Shown: positions 30,601-43,059 of the stretch, piece by piece
Layout: each line of letters begins with the position of its first letter
How positions within the stretch are numbered: position 1 is the stretch's first letter
Assembly (NCBI GenBank): GCA_005408345.1
Contig: SEMN01000018.1
Coordinates: 535,501 to 599,500, forward strand
Source: Macquaria australasica
Taxonomy: Eukaryota > Chordata > Actinopteri > Centrarchiformes > Percichthyidae
Direction: 5' to 3'
DNA: 64,000 bases
The notes under the pieces: generated by a model
Seen by the model: only the letters and a program-made list of their open reading frames with translations
The model's database searches: none
Told to the model about the DNA's origin: nothing
Position numbers and translations under genes: made by a program

Positions 30601-31030
30601 TTGTCACAGGAAATGATCCACTTTGCCATCCACTTGCTTTGCCCCCTCTCTGTCCCATCTTTTGATTATTTCATAATTTGAATAGCATTGTTAAAAAACA
30701 AGTGTCCTACATCAGGGATTAAAAGAGTCCAACTTTGGGATTTATTTACATAATTATGCATCCGATTGATCAAATGGCAGGAAACGGGATATTTTATGAT
30801 TATGTGTTACTGAAAGAAACTGATGCAGAATCGTGTCTGGAGAAATAATCTGTTTTATTCTGTTGTGCTTTAAGGTGGACAGATGTTTTTTATATTACTT
30901 GCAGTTATTATAGGAGCCTAAAGACACAGCTCAAATGAGTTGATGTTGACTACTATGACAGGTTGCAGATATAAATTTTACCTGTATTTCTTATGTGAGA
31001 GTCTGTAATTAAACATGGAGTGATATTCTC
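27696..31030 (+). other. smad4: smad4 3' untranslated region (probable)
   Basis: After the TAA at 27693-27695 there is about 3.3 kb without a plausible exon. It is AT-rich, largely free of the dispersed repeats seen elsewhere, and ends before an inverted-repeat element at 31.1 kb. ATTAAA at 31008-31013 is a candidate polyadenylation signal, with GT/T-rich sequence after it. Earlier signals may be used, so the true end is uncertain. A perfect long-stem inverted repeat lies at 28179-28300. Confidence 0.45.
28179..28300 (+). repeat. Perfect 22-bp inverted repeat (hairpin) in smad4 3' UTR
   Basis: Positions 28179-28200 are the exact reverse complement of 28279-28300, with a 78-nt spacer. The arms contain GTGCTGCTGCTTTTC and GAAAAGCAGCAGCAC. 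In the smad4 transcript this would fold into a 22-bp stem with a large loop. I see no extended pairing inside the loop. Confidence 0.85.
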
Positions 31031-31110
31031 TAAGTGGTGACCTTTTTATTTTCTCAACAGGTTAACAGGTTTACAAGGGTGAAACTGTTGTATTTAATAT
31101 TTAACTTTAA

Positions 31111-31825
31111 AGGCCCACACATTCTGATTACACCTCTGCTCAGGTTGAAGTTGGGTGGAGCTATACTGGGAATACCATAAGTCACAGAACTCAGTGTACC
31201 AATAGATGTTTTTCACAGCAGTCACTTTGACATGTCATAGCAGGAAAAGCACAGTTGTATTTAATGATATTAATGATGGCTGCATTCCATTTAGGGGAGG
31301 TCCTGGTATTACGCATGCTGGCTCACTGGGACACTTTCTTATTAATTCCTGCTATGACATGTCAAAATGTCATGAATGAAAAAGGTCTATAGAAATGAGA
31401 AAGGTAAGTTTTCTTGAGTGCTCTTTGGTGTAGGTGTGTCTGTCACATGCCTGTTAGCTTTGTTGCGCCTTTATCATATTCCTTTCCACAGAAGACATTC
31501 TGACATGTCACAGTAGGAAAGTAATAAAAGGTAAATAATATTGATAGCTGATTTCCATTTAGTTGCTTCTGTGTTTCAGGGTCCTGGTACTTGGCTTTGC
31601 TGGCACACAGTCATGGCTTACTGGGACACTGGAATAGAGCGGAGCCATTATTAGTAACGTGCTTTTATTACTTGACACAAGCTGAAGTGTGTGCTGTGAA
31701 GAAAGGCCTTTTCTGGACATGAACATGAACGCTGGTGACTTTAGCATAGCTCCACCCACATACAACCTAGGACTGAAGTCTAATCAACTACAATCTGAGA
31801 ACTACTGTGTGGGTGTGTTGGGCCT
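31111..31825. mobile_element. Nonautonomous inverted-repeat element, ~715 bp, flanked by TTAA
   Basis: The left end AGGCCCACACA (31111) is mirrored by TGTTGGGCCT at the right end (31825). About 55-80 bp inward both ends carry TGGGTGGAGCTAT in inverted orientation. TTAA lies directly outside each end (31107-31110 and 31826-31829), as expected of a TTAA target-site duplication. The interior holds two diverged direct copies of a unit running from TGACATGTCA through TTCCATTTAG to ACTGGGACAC, plus an inverted copy of the TGACATGTC motif. No transposase ORF is present. The transposon superfamily is not established. Confidence 0.55.
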
Positions 31826-31829
31826 TTAA

Positions 31830-32589
31830 TGACTGACTTTTGCAGATTACAGTCATAGACACGCAGTATGTTCTGCTATCCAGCTTTCAGCTCCAACTAC
31901 AGGATCATTCCCAAATTTGTCCGACAGACTTCTGCATGTATTTAACATGCTTGATGGAATCACAGCAGCTTCAACTGGTCTGATGCTCAAAAGGAGGTGA
32001 AATGATATAAATCCTGACTCCACAAACCAAAGTTAGCGTGTACAGATTCCCTACGGTGATCTGCCATATTTTAGAAGTTGTCACTGCCAAATTGGATTCA
32101 AACGCTCATGTTGTTGAATATTTGCCCAACTACAAGCTTCATACCAGCGCTTCTGTAGCTGTCCCTGTGATGTGTAAATATAAGAATTAATGTTAGAGAA
32201 GCAATGACATGTAGAACCACAACATGGTTAGAACTGCACCCTGTGTATTGTTCTCTTCAACTGCAAACATGAACCCGATGATTCACAGACAAATAAGGTA
32301 CTTCTTGGCTACAGGGACTTTTTCTTGTGGTAGGAACTACGACCACAATCGGAGCCAGGAGCCTGTTTCACAAAAGCATTTTTACAAGTAGATCAAAATG
32401 GTGGCAGCATGACATTCACCAATGATTTCAATTTGCAAGCCCTACAGGGCTCTGAGGGCCGTTTTTTTTTTTATTCGTGAAACGTCAAAATGAAGGAGAG
32501 GAAATTATCTCACAGAATACACAGAATATGGAAGATGAGCGTCAGCACAAACATTAAAACACTTTCACATAATGAATGAAACGGTAGTC
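31830..32589. other. Spacer between the 3' ends of smad4 and mex3c
   Basis: AT-rich noncoding sequence with no recognised repeat; it may hold distal UTR of either convergent gene. Confidence 0.35.
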
Positions 32590-35500
32590 TGACATGGCTT
32601 TAAATGAAACCGTCTTTATTAAGTAACTTTAATATCAGAAAAATAAAACTCTTAAATTCTCTTTACAGCAAATATATAATATCAGTGCTTTGGCCGCAAT
32701 AACTTAAAAGGCCATTATAAAATATAGTCTGCTTTTAAACTCCTGACTCAATTTGAAGAAGTTATATGCCATAAGACTCCCCCTACATATACATAACAAA
32801 AGTGTAGTAAAATTAGCAAATACTTTGAACTGTTGGTACAGCTTAACAATATATGTATTTATATATAGATAATCTAAGATACATTTTACAGTATACCGTT
32901 CTTAATTTGGTGGCGTACAGACATCGACAGGCAGCTTGAATCCTTGGCCTTTTTACAGTTGCAGTGTGACGTTTTACATTGGCGGTACATTATGAAGACA
33001 TGCTTGTGATGCACATTCCATTATCCACTATTTTAAACAGCAGCTATCAATACTATTATCATCAATACTGTAAACTAATTTAACTAGACTACAAAGCAGA
33101 TAGCACTGACACCCTCCTGCAACATTTCTGGGTTTCCAACTCTTCATTCACTTAATCACTCAGAAAAAAAGTATTTTTTAAAAAAAAAAAAGAAAAATTT
33201 AAAAATCTTATTGTAAACATTTTAATATAGATATATTTATGTATATATATGAAATGTAACAAAATAAAAATAAGTTCTGTATATTTATCAGTCATTAACA
33301 GTAATATTATATAATACATACACAAAAATGTCAATAAACTGAGGGCCGACAGTGTATTGCATTCCCTCGGAGAGAGAAAGAGAGCAAAGAGAGATCGATC
33401 CTTCGTAGAGCTGAGTGAAGTCAAATAAAAAAGGACGGAGAGAAGACCAGAGGGGGCAGAAGCAGATGGGGTTTTTTTGCACTTTCGGGACTCGTTTGGT
33501 TCCATTTCGTCAAGAAAGCTCAATCCATGAAAAGAGGCGATATTCAGGAAACAGCTAAGCGATGGAATAACTCCCAAATACTGTTTACAGCTGGAATGCT
33601 AGAGGGACTGCAGTCCAATGTCCACATGGTAAAGCAACAGTATTGACCTTATGTAGTGTCAGCCCAGTCCAAGATGAAATCATTCCAGCTGCTTCCCCTT
33701 CGAAATGTCCATCAACTCATTCAATCCTGTAAAACAAAGTCTAGAGACACTGGTGTTTAAAGCTAAGATTTGAGATGATTTCCACCAATTTGTACCTTTT
33801 CTTCACTTTTCAGGCGGAGGAACGGACAGGTGCACACATTCAAGGGGGGGGGGGGGGGATCTGAATGTGTTTAGAGTCCCATCTAGTCAATACTGTGATA
33901 AGATATGGGGATGTCTGTGCTTAGTAGGGCACAGGACAACAGCAAATGAGCTGATGAAACATGAAAATCTAAGTGTGTAAGATTGTTTGAGCTCTGTAAT
34001 TAAAACCCGAGGAGTTTATCTAGTGCTTCCTCGAGTAGTTAAACTGAGACGATTTTTGCATAGGCCTGGTAGACAAGACATGGGATTAAATAAAAGCAAA
34101 GTAAAGCCATGGGTGGCCTTCGTCTCAATTTTGCATCCCAATGGAATTATTTTGCTGACTGCTTACCAACAAGGACACAAAATGGCTGTGATGAGACAGC
34201 CACAGGGTGGAGCAGTTCAAGTGAAAGAAAAGGATACTATTGAGATGGCTGAAAAGTCAGCAGTCAGTGTCAGTCTGTACAGTACAGGGATTTGTTCCAG
34301 ATTACATCTGTCGACATAGCAGAGTTTCATAGAATATCATCTTATACTTATACCATCTACTAAAGTGACTGCGATACAGCGGAGGAGGAATGTTACCAAA
34401 GGTACGAGCTGTGCATATCTTTCTGGCTGAAAACAACCGCATGGTTTCCCAAACAAGGATGTAGTTGAGATATAAACAAAAAGGCAAAAAAAAAAACAAT
34501 GAGGGAAGAAAATATGAAAACAGAAATAGACTAAATGGGGAGTGTTTGGTGCTAGAAAGATAAAGCAATAGGTGGTAAATACTTGAGAAAGGCTCAACAA
34601 AATAGGAAGCAAAAGAAAACATCCCTGTGATGTAACCTTTGTTCCACCAGGATTCATTTAAGATACTGAAGTTCGACAAATACATTAAGACCTCGGTCTG
34701 TCAGCTTGTGTTCTTTCGAGCCAAAATCTGGATTTGTAGATAGTGTTGTCAGTTAATTACAGGCTTTCCAAAAAGGCCACAAGTTTGTTTTAAGACAAAG
34801 CAACACTGTGTTTCCGCTGAACCAGTTGTTTCTTTTTGTTTACTCAGCACGGAATTAGGCACAAGTTTACCGTAAACATTTTTTTAAAAGTAGAAACGGA
34901 AAGCAACGTGGCGATACTGAATTAGTGTAACATCCTGGAGTTACCCACTTGTTGGTTCCAATCTGGGAAGAGGGAAACCTGAGGCAACAAGAGGTTGCCA
35001 TTGGAGTGTGTCATCTTTGCAATTGCAGGTTTGACCCACTTGGTGTTTTTGCATGTGTATCAATATGCTGTTAATATCAGCGATGCTCTGAAAAATTCAG
35101 ATTTATGATCTGGAGCATGTAAATGTCAAATCCTCTTTAAAGTAGCAGAGATACACTTCGCTAGCCTCATGATATTTACGCAAATTATCTGGGATAGAGT
35201 GGCATTTTCCAGCATAATGTGGAATTTGTACATTATATCCAGTTTACCACAGTAGGCATTCAAATTCTGTGGTGACCAGGACAATACTATTAATTTATAT
35301 ATATTCATTTGTGGGACTCACTATATGTAAACATGCTCACCTCTTCTTTTTTCCTCAAAGTGTCCTGCCGTGAGCACAATAATTGAGAGGGAAAGGGGCT
35401 GGGCCATATTTCAGCACATTAAAACAACTGTAGCAGCAAAAAAAATTTAAAAAATGGATAAAACTTTTGAGATGTTGACAAAAAAAAAAAAAAAAAAAAA

Positions 35501-35969
35501 AGCCAATATCATGTATCTAATAGAATTCAAAGTATAGTAAATTTTTTTATAAAATGTAGGTAGGTAGAAACTAATAACTAGATGTTTCAGGGAGAAGAAA
35601 ATGTAAATCAAAAATCATGATGACCAAAAAAAAAAAATATAAATATATATCCCACCCCACCCAATGCTACACAGAGGGTTTCCAACCCTCCCATTGATCA
35701 ATCAATCAATCAATCAAGGAAGAAGACTTCACAATAGCAGGCACATGAACGGGCTGAACACCCTAACCCATGCCCTAAATACAGATCATTCCTTATTCAC
35801 CTATTCTTCCTCACCTTTGTCAACCAAACACCAGCTTGGACAAAACCGGGGTGAGGACACACCTAGACACTGATTTGGGGTCAGTTTTGTAATTTCCCCA
35901 CACATGTTATGAGTTGGAAGTGTTGGGGAGGCTGATCCCTCATCAGCCATCAAGGGTAATGGATTAAAA
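32590..35969 (-). other. mex3c: mex3c 3' untranslated region (probable)
   Basis: About 3.4 kb downstream of the stop codon (TGA 35972-35970) shows no exon-like ORF. It is AT-rich with several homopolymers: poly(A) at 35481-35501, poly(G) at 33846-33859 and an (ATCA)n run at 35694-35717. A minus-strand AATAAA occupies 32620-32615. Long 3' UTRs are usual for MEX3 genes. smad4 and mex3c are therefore convergent, with roughly 0.8-1.5 kb between likely 3' ends. Confidence 0.4.
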
Positions 35970-38900
35970 TCACATGTTGCGGAGCTGAATGGCCTGTGTA
36001 ACCGGGGACAGGCACACAGGGCAAACAGCATCTGGACCCTGGCATATGTGGGTGGCACAATCTAGACAGAAGAGGTTATGGCCGCAGGGAACCAAGGCAG
36101 CGATCACCTGGTTATCCATGCAGTGGATACATATCTCCTGTCCTCTCCCTGCTGATCCAAGACCCGGTCGAGAGGAGAGGGAGGATTCAGGAGGGGAGGA
36201 AGAGGAGGCGGTGCTTTCACTGGAAGAGGAGAAGGCCGAGCTGTAAGAGGGGAACCTGTGGGCATCGAGGGTCCCAGCTGAGCCAAAAGGCCCCCGGTGA
36301 ACACGCTGGGCCTGAGGGTGCTCCAAGGCTTCTGTCCCAGAGAGGGTTGGAGAGAGCCGGGGCGTCCCAGGCTGACTGGTCTGGAGGCAACGATGACAAC
36401 AGATATTAGATGACCATCATCATAAAAAAAAATATAACATCTCAGACTCAAAACAAATATTTCTTAAATTTCAACGTCAACATGGATCGCTGGTGCATTT
36501 TCTGGGCTGTCAGTGTCACTCAACAAATGTTTTGTACTTGTTCTTTTCAGGAAAGGGTCAAAGGTTATCAGTAGATACTGCCACATGCCATTACTGTCAC
36601 TCAGTGTAATAAGCTAGCTCACAAGATTTATGTATAGCAACACAGAGGCATGTCACCATGAATATTAAAAGGACCTTAATTTTTCGGTAAACTGTGACAT
36701 AGAGGCACAAGCCAATCGGGTAAACTTGGGACATGAGACAATCAATTGGTGTATGTATAACTGTAATAGTAATCACAGTATGATACTTAAATTTCCATAC
36801 CAAACACCCACTGCATATTGTCTACAGTAAAGGATAAAAAAGGCAAAAGCTCACACTTAAATTGCTTTAAACTGTGGGATGGTTCTTTAATGTCTGCACA
36901 GGAGGCCATAAACTGTATGCTCCCGTTGACTTTCACCTACCTGAGATTGACGCACATCGAAAGCCTGGGGGGGTTGGTGGTCCACAAAAGGGCTCCAGAT
37001 TTGTGGCTGTGTAGCAGGGTGTGAGGCTTGGGCAGTGGAGATGGTTAACGGGTCAAATCCTGAGGAGGAGCCTCCACCTCCCAGGCTGACCAGCTCCTCA
37101 GACCCCACAGGAAGAAGGCTGTCACCAAACCAGAAACTTGCACTGCTGCCATTGCTGTTGTTGTTGTTAGCATTGGCATTAAATGCACAGGTCGGGCTGA
37201 AATCTGCCATACGGTTACCATTACCGCTGCCGTGGAAAGAATCAGCTGAGCTGGAGCCGCTGCCCAGGGAACTGGAGCTGTCGTTGCGGTACGTGGAAGA
37301 CATCCTGACACCACTGTTAATATTGCTATTGATTCGCTGAGTACCGTTGATGCTCATTGGCAGCAAGCCACCACCAGCACCACCACCAGCACCAGCACCA
37401 CCACCCGGTGATGATGCACCAGCACGAAGCCACCCAGCCTCCCCCAGCCCAACTGGTATTGCAGAACTCTCAAAGCTGACGTCTGTCCCGTTGAATTGAA
37501 AGTCATTGTTGTCTGCACCGGGAGCCTCAATGCCTCCGCAGGTTCCTGTGCGGAGGGCGATGTGCGCCTCTATCTCATCCCTTGCCCGGTCCACATTCTC
37601 CGGCATCCCGGTGACCTCGAATACTGGCTCTTTGTCACGACTCGGAGTAACGATGTAAGTGTGGGTCTGTTGCTGAATACGTTTGATGGTTGCCCCTGAA
37701 AGATATGACCAGACCAAGACACCAAGTTTAAATAACTGCTCTGGTCACGTGGCCACATGAATGCCATTAAATTTAGTTTCACACATTATATGCGTGACCA
37801 TTCCTGAGAAATATACATCTGAGTATAAACAAATGGCACATGGAAGAAAAGAATAGGAAAAAAGTGTCAAAAGCAAAGAATAGTTAAGTATTAATAGTGC
37901 TGAATACATTAGCTGGAGAAAATCTGAAAGAAAAAACACAACAGATCTATGTGCTTTATTGACGTTTCGTAAATACAGCTTACTGACAATTTAGCCCAAG
38001 AAGAGTAATGTTAAAGACTACACAATCACATTAACAGCATTATATATTTTTCTAACAATGATAACTGACATTAAAATTGGAAGCACAGTTGTGCAATAAT
38101 TATAGCACTGAACTGCAGGCTGTCCTGGTGACTCAGCTATCTGAAGCGCATACCATCCAACCACAAGACCATGAGTTTCAGTCTAGTGTAGGAAGCTTCT
38201 CAAATGTTAATTCTATCCATTTGAAAAGAATGTCTTACATTTCCTTTTGACATATGGCTTAAGGGTAACCATTTCAAAATAGAGAAGCACAGAAACAAAT
38301 CCTGGAGTGCATTCACAAAATGAATGTGCCACAATTAATGGGTAAGTAAAAGACACTTTTTATCTCAATGCTTGTAAACACCAAATATTGAATATTAAAA
38401 TTCCACACTGCCTCTTGCGCCTGTGGCACAGCGTTTCCTCACTATAATCAAAGTTGATGTTATTTTGACTTGTTACCTCACCCTCTTCAGCCTAATGGCA
38501 CATGGTTGAGAACCGCTACAGTTCAATTTACAAATCAACCCCAGGGCTTTCTGACACTGAGGTGGTAATGTCAACAGGGCAAGGGGTTAAAGACACAGTG
38601 AGAACAAAATGTTACCTCCTGGAGTAGAGCTGAGCATATTAAAATGCTTTCAGAAGCTGCTCACAAAGAAACCAAAACTTGTTATGTATGGGCTGTTACA
38701 GCAACGTGGCTCATGCGTTAGTCAGAAACAAAGCAGAGCATTACTTTCATAGTAAAAGTTAAATATGAACTTTTAGGAACTTTTGGGAGTTGACTTTTCC
38801 TACACCACCTCAATCATAAACACATCAAATATATTGCCTTAATGTAAATACTCATGCTGTTCCTTCCATTGTGTAAAACAAAACTAAAAACTTAATTCCA

Positions 38901-41338
38901 AAATACACTTTCACTCTGCATTGCTGAGCGTGATGAGGAAATGAGACATCATTTGTCTAAAATTACAATTTAGCTTTGTTGCTGTGTGTTGGCACACACC
39001 TGTCCACACCTGCGTTTGCTAGCTTTGTACAAGCTTGTTGTTTTCCATTGAAGCTAAAAATCACTATGAAAAGAAATGCCAAAGCTGAAATCTTAGTCCA
39101 AGTCCAGCGACTGGAGAAAACAACATTTATCTGAATACAAGATGAATTAAAAAGACCCACCTTTGGGACCCACAACCAGGCCTACAACACGATATGGTAC
39201 CCGCACCTGTAGGGTTGAAATGACACGGTTTATCTATGCACACTTTAAATGACAACCAAAAACATAAAACAGAGAGAGCCTCTATGAAACGAATGTGCTT
39301 GGAACCAAGGCACTTTTAGATATGAAACAGACATTCTTATGCAGTGAATCACATTAACGCTGAACAACACTATGACTCATAATCACGTGCTTGCTGACCT
39401 GAATGGTCGTCTGTCCAGGTAGAGAGGGGGTCCCTGGACCAGTTACAGCAGCCAGAGGGCCCGTCTTGTTTCGAGAGGCTCTGATGAGGGAGAAGTGCTC
39501 GGCTGCAGACAGGATCTCCCTCTTAGCCATGGCCACATCTTCTTTGCGCCCTGTCACAACAAAGACAGGCTGCTCTCCCCTCACTGGTGTCTTAATGTAG
39601 GTGTTGGTTTTGCCTCGAAGTGCCTTAATTTTACAGCCTATTGGGGGGCGGGGGGGGTTATAGAGAAAAAGACAAAGGAGAGTTGGATTATTTCCAATTA
39701 CATTACATACACATAACATTAAACTCTGATAATCAGTATCTCCAAATTGAACTAATAAAAGATCGTGGCACCAAAGCAATTTCACTTTCCACTCACTAAT
39801 GCGATTTAAAAGTCGCACAGCTTATAAATTAAATATTCCTTTCAGCTGTGGTCGAGAGTCCAGCATCATTACCGGGGCCATTTCCTGTTGTTGTCAACAC
39901 TGCAGCCTGTGCACCCTCCCCCAACCGGCCTCAAACACGACATAACAACACTCTCTCAACCCCACCACCGAGCCATGTAAGCTTTATGTAAAAGGCCAGA
40001 TATCAAAGAGAAGCCAGTCGTGTTTAGAGGAACTCGGAAGTCTTGTGTCATGTCACGGAGCCAACTACAACCTACAGCTGATGTGGCAAAGCAATGGTGA
40101 CCGACACGGTGCTCCGCAAGCACAGACAAGACACCCCTGACACAGAAGGAGTCGTCAAAGCGAGGAGACACGGAGGGACCTGCTGGTTAATAAAACTTGG
40201 TGGTGTAAACTTTTGTCGAGGGTGTCGCTGACCCAGTTAGGAGCAGTGCTAAGCGAGCTGGTTGTAGCCGAAGATTTCATATGACAGTTTGGTTTAATTA
40301 TAGATGGGGTTTTTTTATGTTTCAAACTATACAGAACTAGTCAATGTCACATAAAAAATGAAACTTATAAAAAATGTTTACCAATTATGTAAAATAGCGT
40401 GTACTCGTTCGTGCCAGTGTGGGTGACAACAAGTTAACTCACTAGTCGGCGTCTCGCTTGATCAATTCAGCCATGTTCTATCGTAACTCCGCGTTTTCTT
40501 TATATTACAACATCACGTTGTAGTCATTTAAGTAGTTTACCACGCGCGTTGCCCTGTTTTTGTTCTCGTGAATGTGTTATTTTGCTTACTTTACTGCTGC
40601 CTGAACCGTCTTCCCACCAAGTTTCGCCCGAACTCCCGTTAGCAACTTGACGTTAGCTAGTGAATCCAACCAAAACCACCGGGAAGACGACGAGGACTCA
40701 CCCTGCCTGCCCACGATCTCCGCGACGTGCTCGGAGCTCGGCACGGCCACACACTCGGTCGTGTTGACGCTCTTTCGCCGACTCAACAGCGAAGGCTCGG
40801 CCTCGTAGCCCGACTCCCCGTACACGCCGGCCGGCAGCATCGCCACGCTGCCGGCCGGCGGTAGGGCGCTGCCGCCGGCCCCGGCGTCATCCCGCTCGTC
40901 TCCGTTGTACAACGAGACCGTCTCGACGTGCGGCGGCTCCATCCCGGACGGCATCGCGGAGCCACCCGGCCCCGACGGAAGGTGTTGGTGGCGGTGGGCC
41001 TGCGCTAGCAACGAGCTACCGGTGCAGCCCGAGAAGTCGGCAACTTCTGGCTCCTCGTCCTCGGGCGCTGCCGTTACGTTCACTTCATCTCCCGAGGGCG
41101 GCCGGTGCAGAGGCAGGGGCTTCAAGTCCAGGACCGTACCGAGGAGGTTGAAATGAGAAACCGGGGGGAGCTGGTGGTGGTGGTGGTGAAAGGAGAGGCT
41201 CTCGTCTGCTTGTTCGGGGTTCTGGCTCTGGGTGCCGTGGTGCTCCTCGAGGCCCATGCCGGCGAAAGCGTGCATTAGCGGCGGTGGGACCTCGGACTCT
41301 CCCTCGTCGGCCTCCAGCAAAGACGTGCTACTAGGCAT
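35970..41338 (-). CDS. mex3c: MEX3C, KH-domain RNA-binding RING-type E3 ligase (five coding exons)
   Basis: MEX3C binds mRNA through two KH domains and uses a C-terminal RING for ubiquitin transfer; known mammalian roles include mRNA decay. Coding exons in transcript order: 41338-40702, 39637-39399, 39206-39161, 37695-36941, 36380-35970. All junctions are GT-AG and in frame, giving 695 aa. The N-terminus is acidic, Pro/His-rich and low complexity. KH1 follows SVNTTEC and has the GXXG loop GRQG at 210-213. KH2 has GPKG at 305-308. The RING ligands are C643, C646, C658, H660, C664, C667, C679 and C682 (C3HC4), ending in VTQAIQLRNM. MAKREILSAAEHF, FWFGDSL and TPRLSP point to MEX3C rather than MEX3A, B or D, as does its place beside smad4. 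Mammalian MEX3C has, as I recall, only one coding intron. Confidence 0.95.
38115..38200 (+). repeat. tRNA-derived SINE head in mex3c intron (degenerate)
   Basis: GTCCTGGTGACTCAGCTATC looks like a box A and CATGAGTTTCAGTCT like a decayed box B, about 45 nt apart. The phrase GAAGCGCATACCATCCAACC lies between. It sits within the large mex3c intron between exons 3 and 4. Confidence 0.45.
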
Positions 41339-41345
41339 GATGCAA
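40600..41345 (-). promoter_or_regulatory. mex3c: mex3c CpG island over first coding exon
   Basis: The first coding exon is the most GC- and CpG-rich stretch of the window, with repeated GCCGG and CGGCG between about 40,700 and 41,340. CpG density drops sharply just upstream of the ATG, on the higher-coordinate side. The promoter of a MEX3 gene would be expected in or beside such an island; no TATA box is evident. Confidence 0.5.
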
Positions 41346-42530
41346 AACTTTTATAATGTCGCCGTTAAACGGTAATCGATACGAATAATGAATCAAATTA
41401 GTTTTGGCTTACAAAAAAAAAACAAAAAGCGACCAGCGCCTGTTGGTTGAAATGTGTGGCTTTTGTTTTGTCTTTCCAGCTCTCCATGCAGCCCTCCCTG
41501 CGCTGTAATCTCGTGTTGCTGGTTCACGCGAGACTTTGTTTTTGGGGTCAGACGTGTATTCACAACTGTCAGGGAGACGCAGTCGCTGCGCATCATGCAG
41601 GGTGTCATGAATATAATTAATTGTAATGTATTAATACATCTATGGGTGCCCTGGTGCCATGGGTTAGGCTTACACACCAGTACGCACTGGGGGAGTAAAT
41701 TTAGTATGGCCTCAGCCAATAGAGGCAGCCGTTGTGGCATTTACAGTAAACAGAGGAGAGACCAAGAGAAAAAAGCAGAAAGGAATAAAGTTTTATTATA
41801 GTGCTTAGCTTGAGGGCAAGGGCAGTATATATTAGCCATGCAGAAGCAGCCAATAGACCAATGTGTGTCAACTACCATGGATGTATGCTCAGGCTATAGG
41901 AAGTGTCCAGAGGTGCTTTTCCTCCAATTGCAACTAGATAGTGGTTTGAAGACAACTGAGTAGGACCACAGCTTTATAAGACAAAACATTACCCGACAGA
42001 CCAACAGTGAGTGAGCTTCCACGGAGCTGATGTAGAGATTGTCCATTCGTACAAAACAACCAGTTGTCCAACTCAACAACAAGCACGAGCAGTCTGACAA
42101 AACAGATGCTCTCCACAGGAAGGGACTTCATCTACAGAGGAGGACTCTGGAGTCTGTGGAGAATCACAATCGGATTCATTGCCAAGTAGGTTTTCACGTA
42201 CAAGGAATTTGCTTTGGTGCATAAGCATAGTAGAGACAAATAAAAATGTATACAGATATATAAAATAAAGCCACTAAAAAGCATGTACTGTAAAAAAAGC
42301 AAGTCAAGAATACAATATAAAATTGAGGAATTAGCAATAAATAAATAAAATAGAAAAAGATAAGAAAAAACAACAATAATATGAAAATGAAGAGCTGTAC
42401 ATTTTGTGCAGGATGTGCAAAATATTAACTGAGGAGCGTGCAAAAGTTCACAGTATGCAGTATACTAAGATAATAGCGTAAGAGCTATGCGTTAATGTAA
42501 TGCATTGAGCACCAGACATTCAGTGACTCT
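41343..42530. other. Intergenic DNA upstream of mex3c
   Basis: Begins as the divergent flank of mex3c and becomes repeat-like and A-rich (42.2-42.45 kb, with AATAAATAAATAAAAT). No gene seen. Confidence 0.35.
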
Positions 42531-42870
42531 GTGGTGGCAACGACCATATTTTATGCAGTGGACTACTGCACCAGTGGCATCTCAGGTGCAAACAGAAAGA
42601 AGCTGGACTACATCAGGACAGCCAGCTCTATCCTGGGGTGTCTGCTAGACTCCACAGAGAAGATGAGAGAGAAAACGATGGTTGTCATGGACAAAACATC
42701 CCACCTCCTATATGAAACCCCAGTCAGTCACTTTTTTGCTACTGTGCTACACGCTGCACTCTCTTTGCCACAAACATCTCATAGGTCTCATAATAAAAAG
42801 AAAAAGGTGTCCTGGACATTGCCAAGAAATTGTGCCATAACTGGAGGCCACATTAAATGATGATGATTGT
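42531..42870 (+). mobile_element. Decayed LINE fragment (reverse transcriptase C-terminal region)
   Basis: One frame reads YAVDYCTSGISGANRKKLD then ASSILGCLLDSTEKM and TSHLLYET. This resembles the end of ORF2 in fish L2/Rex1-type LINEs, where conserved blocks read roughly RKRLDKLVKKA, GCKLDS and HPLH. The expected tail block with RRSF is not intact, so this is a 5'-truncated, degenerate copy. AT-rich sequence at 42.2-42.5 kb may be part of the same or another repeat. Confidence 0.5.
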
Positions 42871-43059
42871 GATTCTGGACTTTTGCTACAGTCACAACTG
42901 AAATAATTTAAGATTTTGTATTTGTAGATTACTTTTTTTGTTGTTGATTCAAATACGTTTTCAGTATACTAGCTATTTCAGTACATTTATTTATTTTCTA
43001 GGTGCAGTATTATATTTAACCACAGTCTGTTGAGCAGCAGCCACGTTGGAGCGAATCAA

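Noticed and set aside
37035..37340. 101-aa plus-strand ORF inside mex3c
   Set aside because: Antisense shadow of mex3c exon 4.
35970..41338. Assignment as mex3b or mex3d
   Set aside because: AKREILSAAEHF, SVNTTEC and FWFGDSL, and the position beside smad4, fit MEX3C better.
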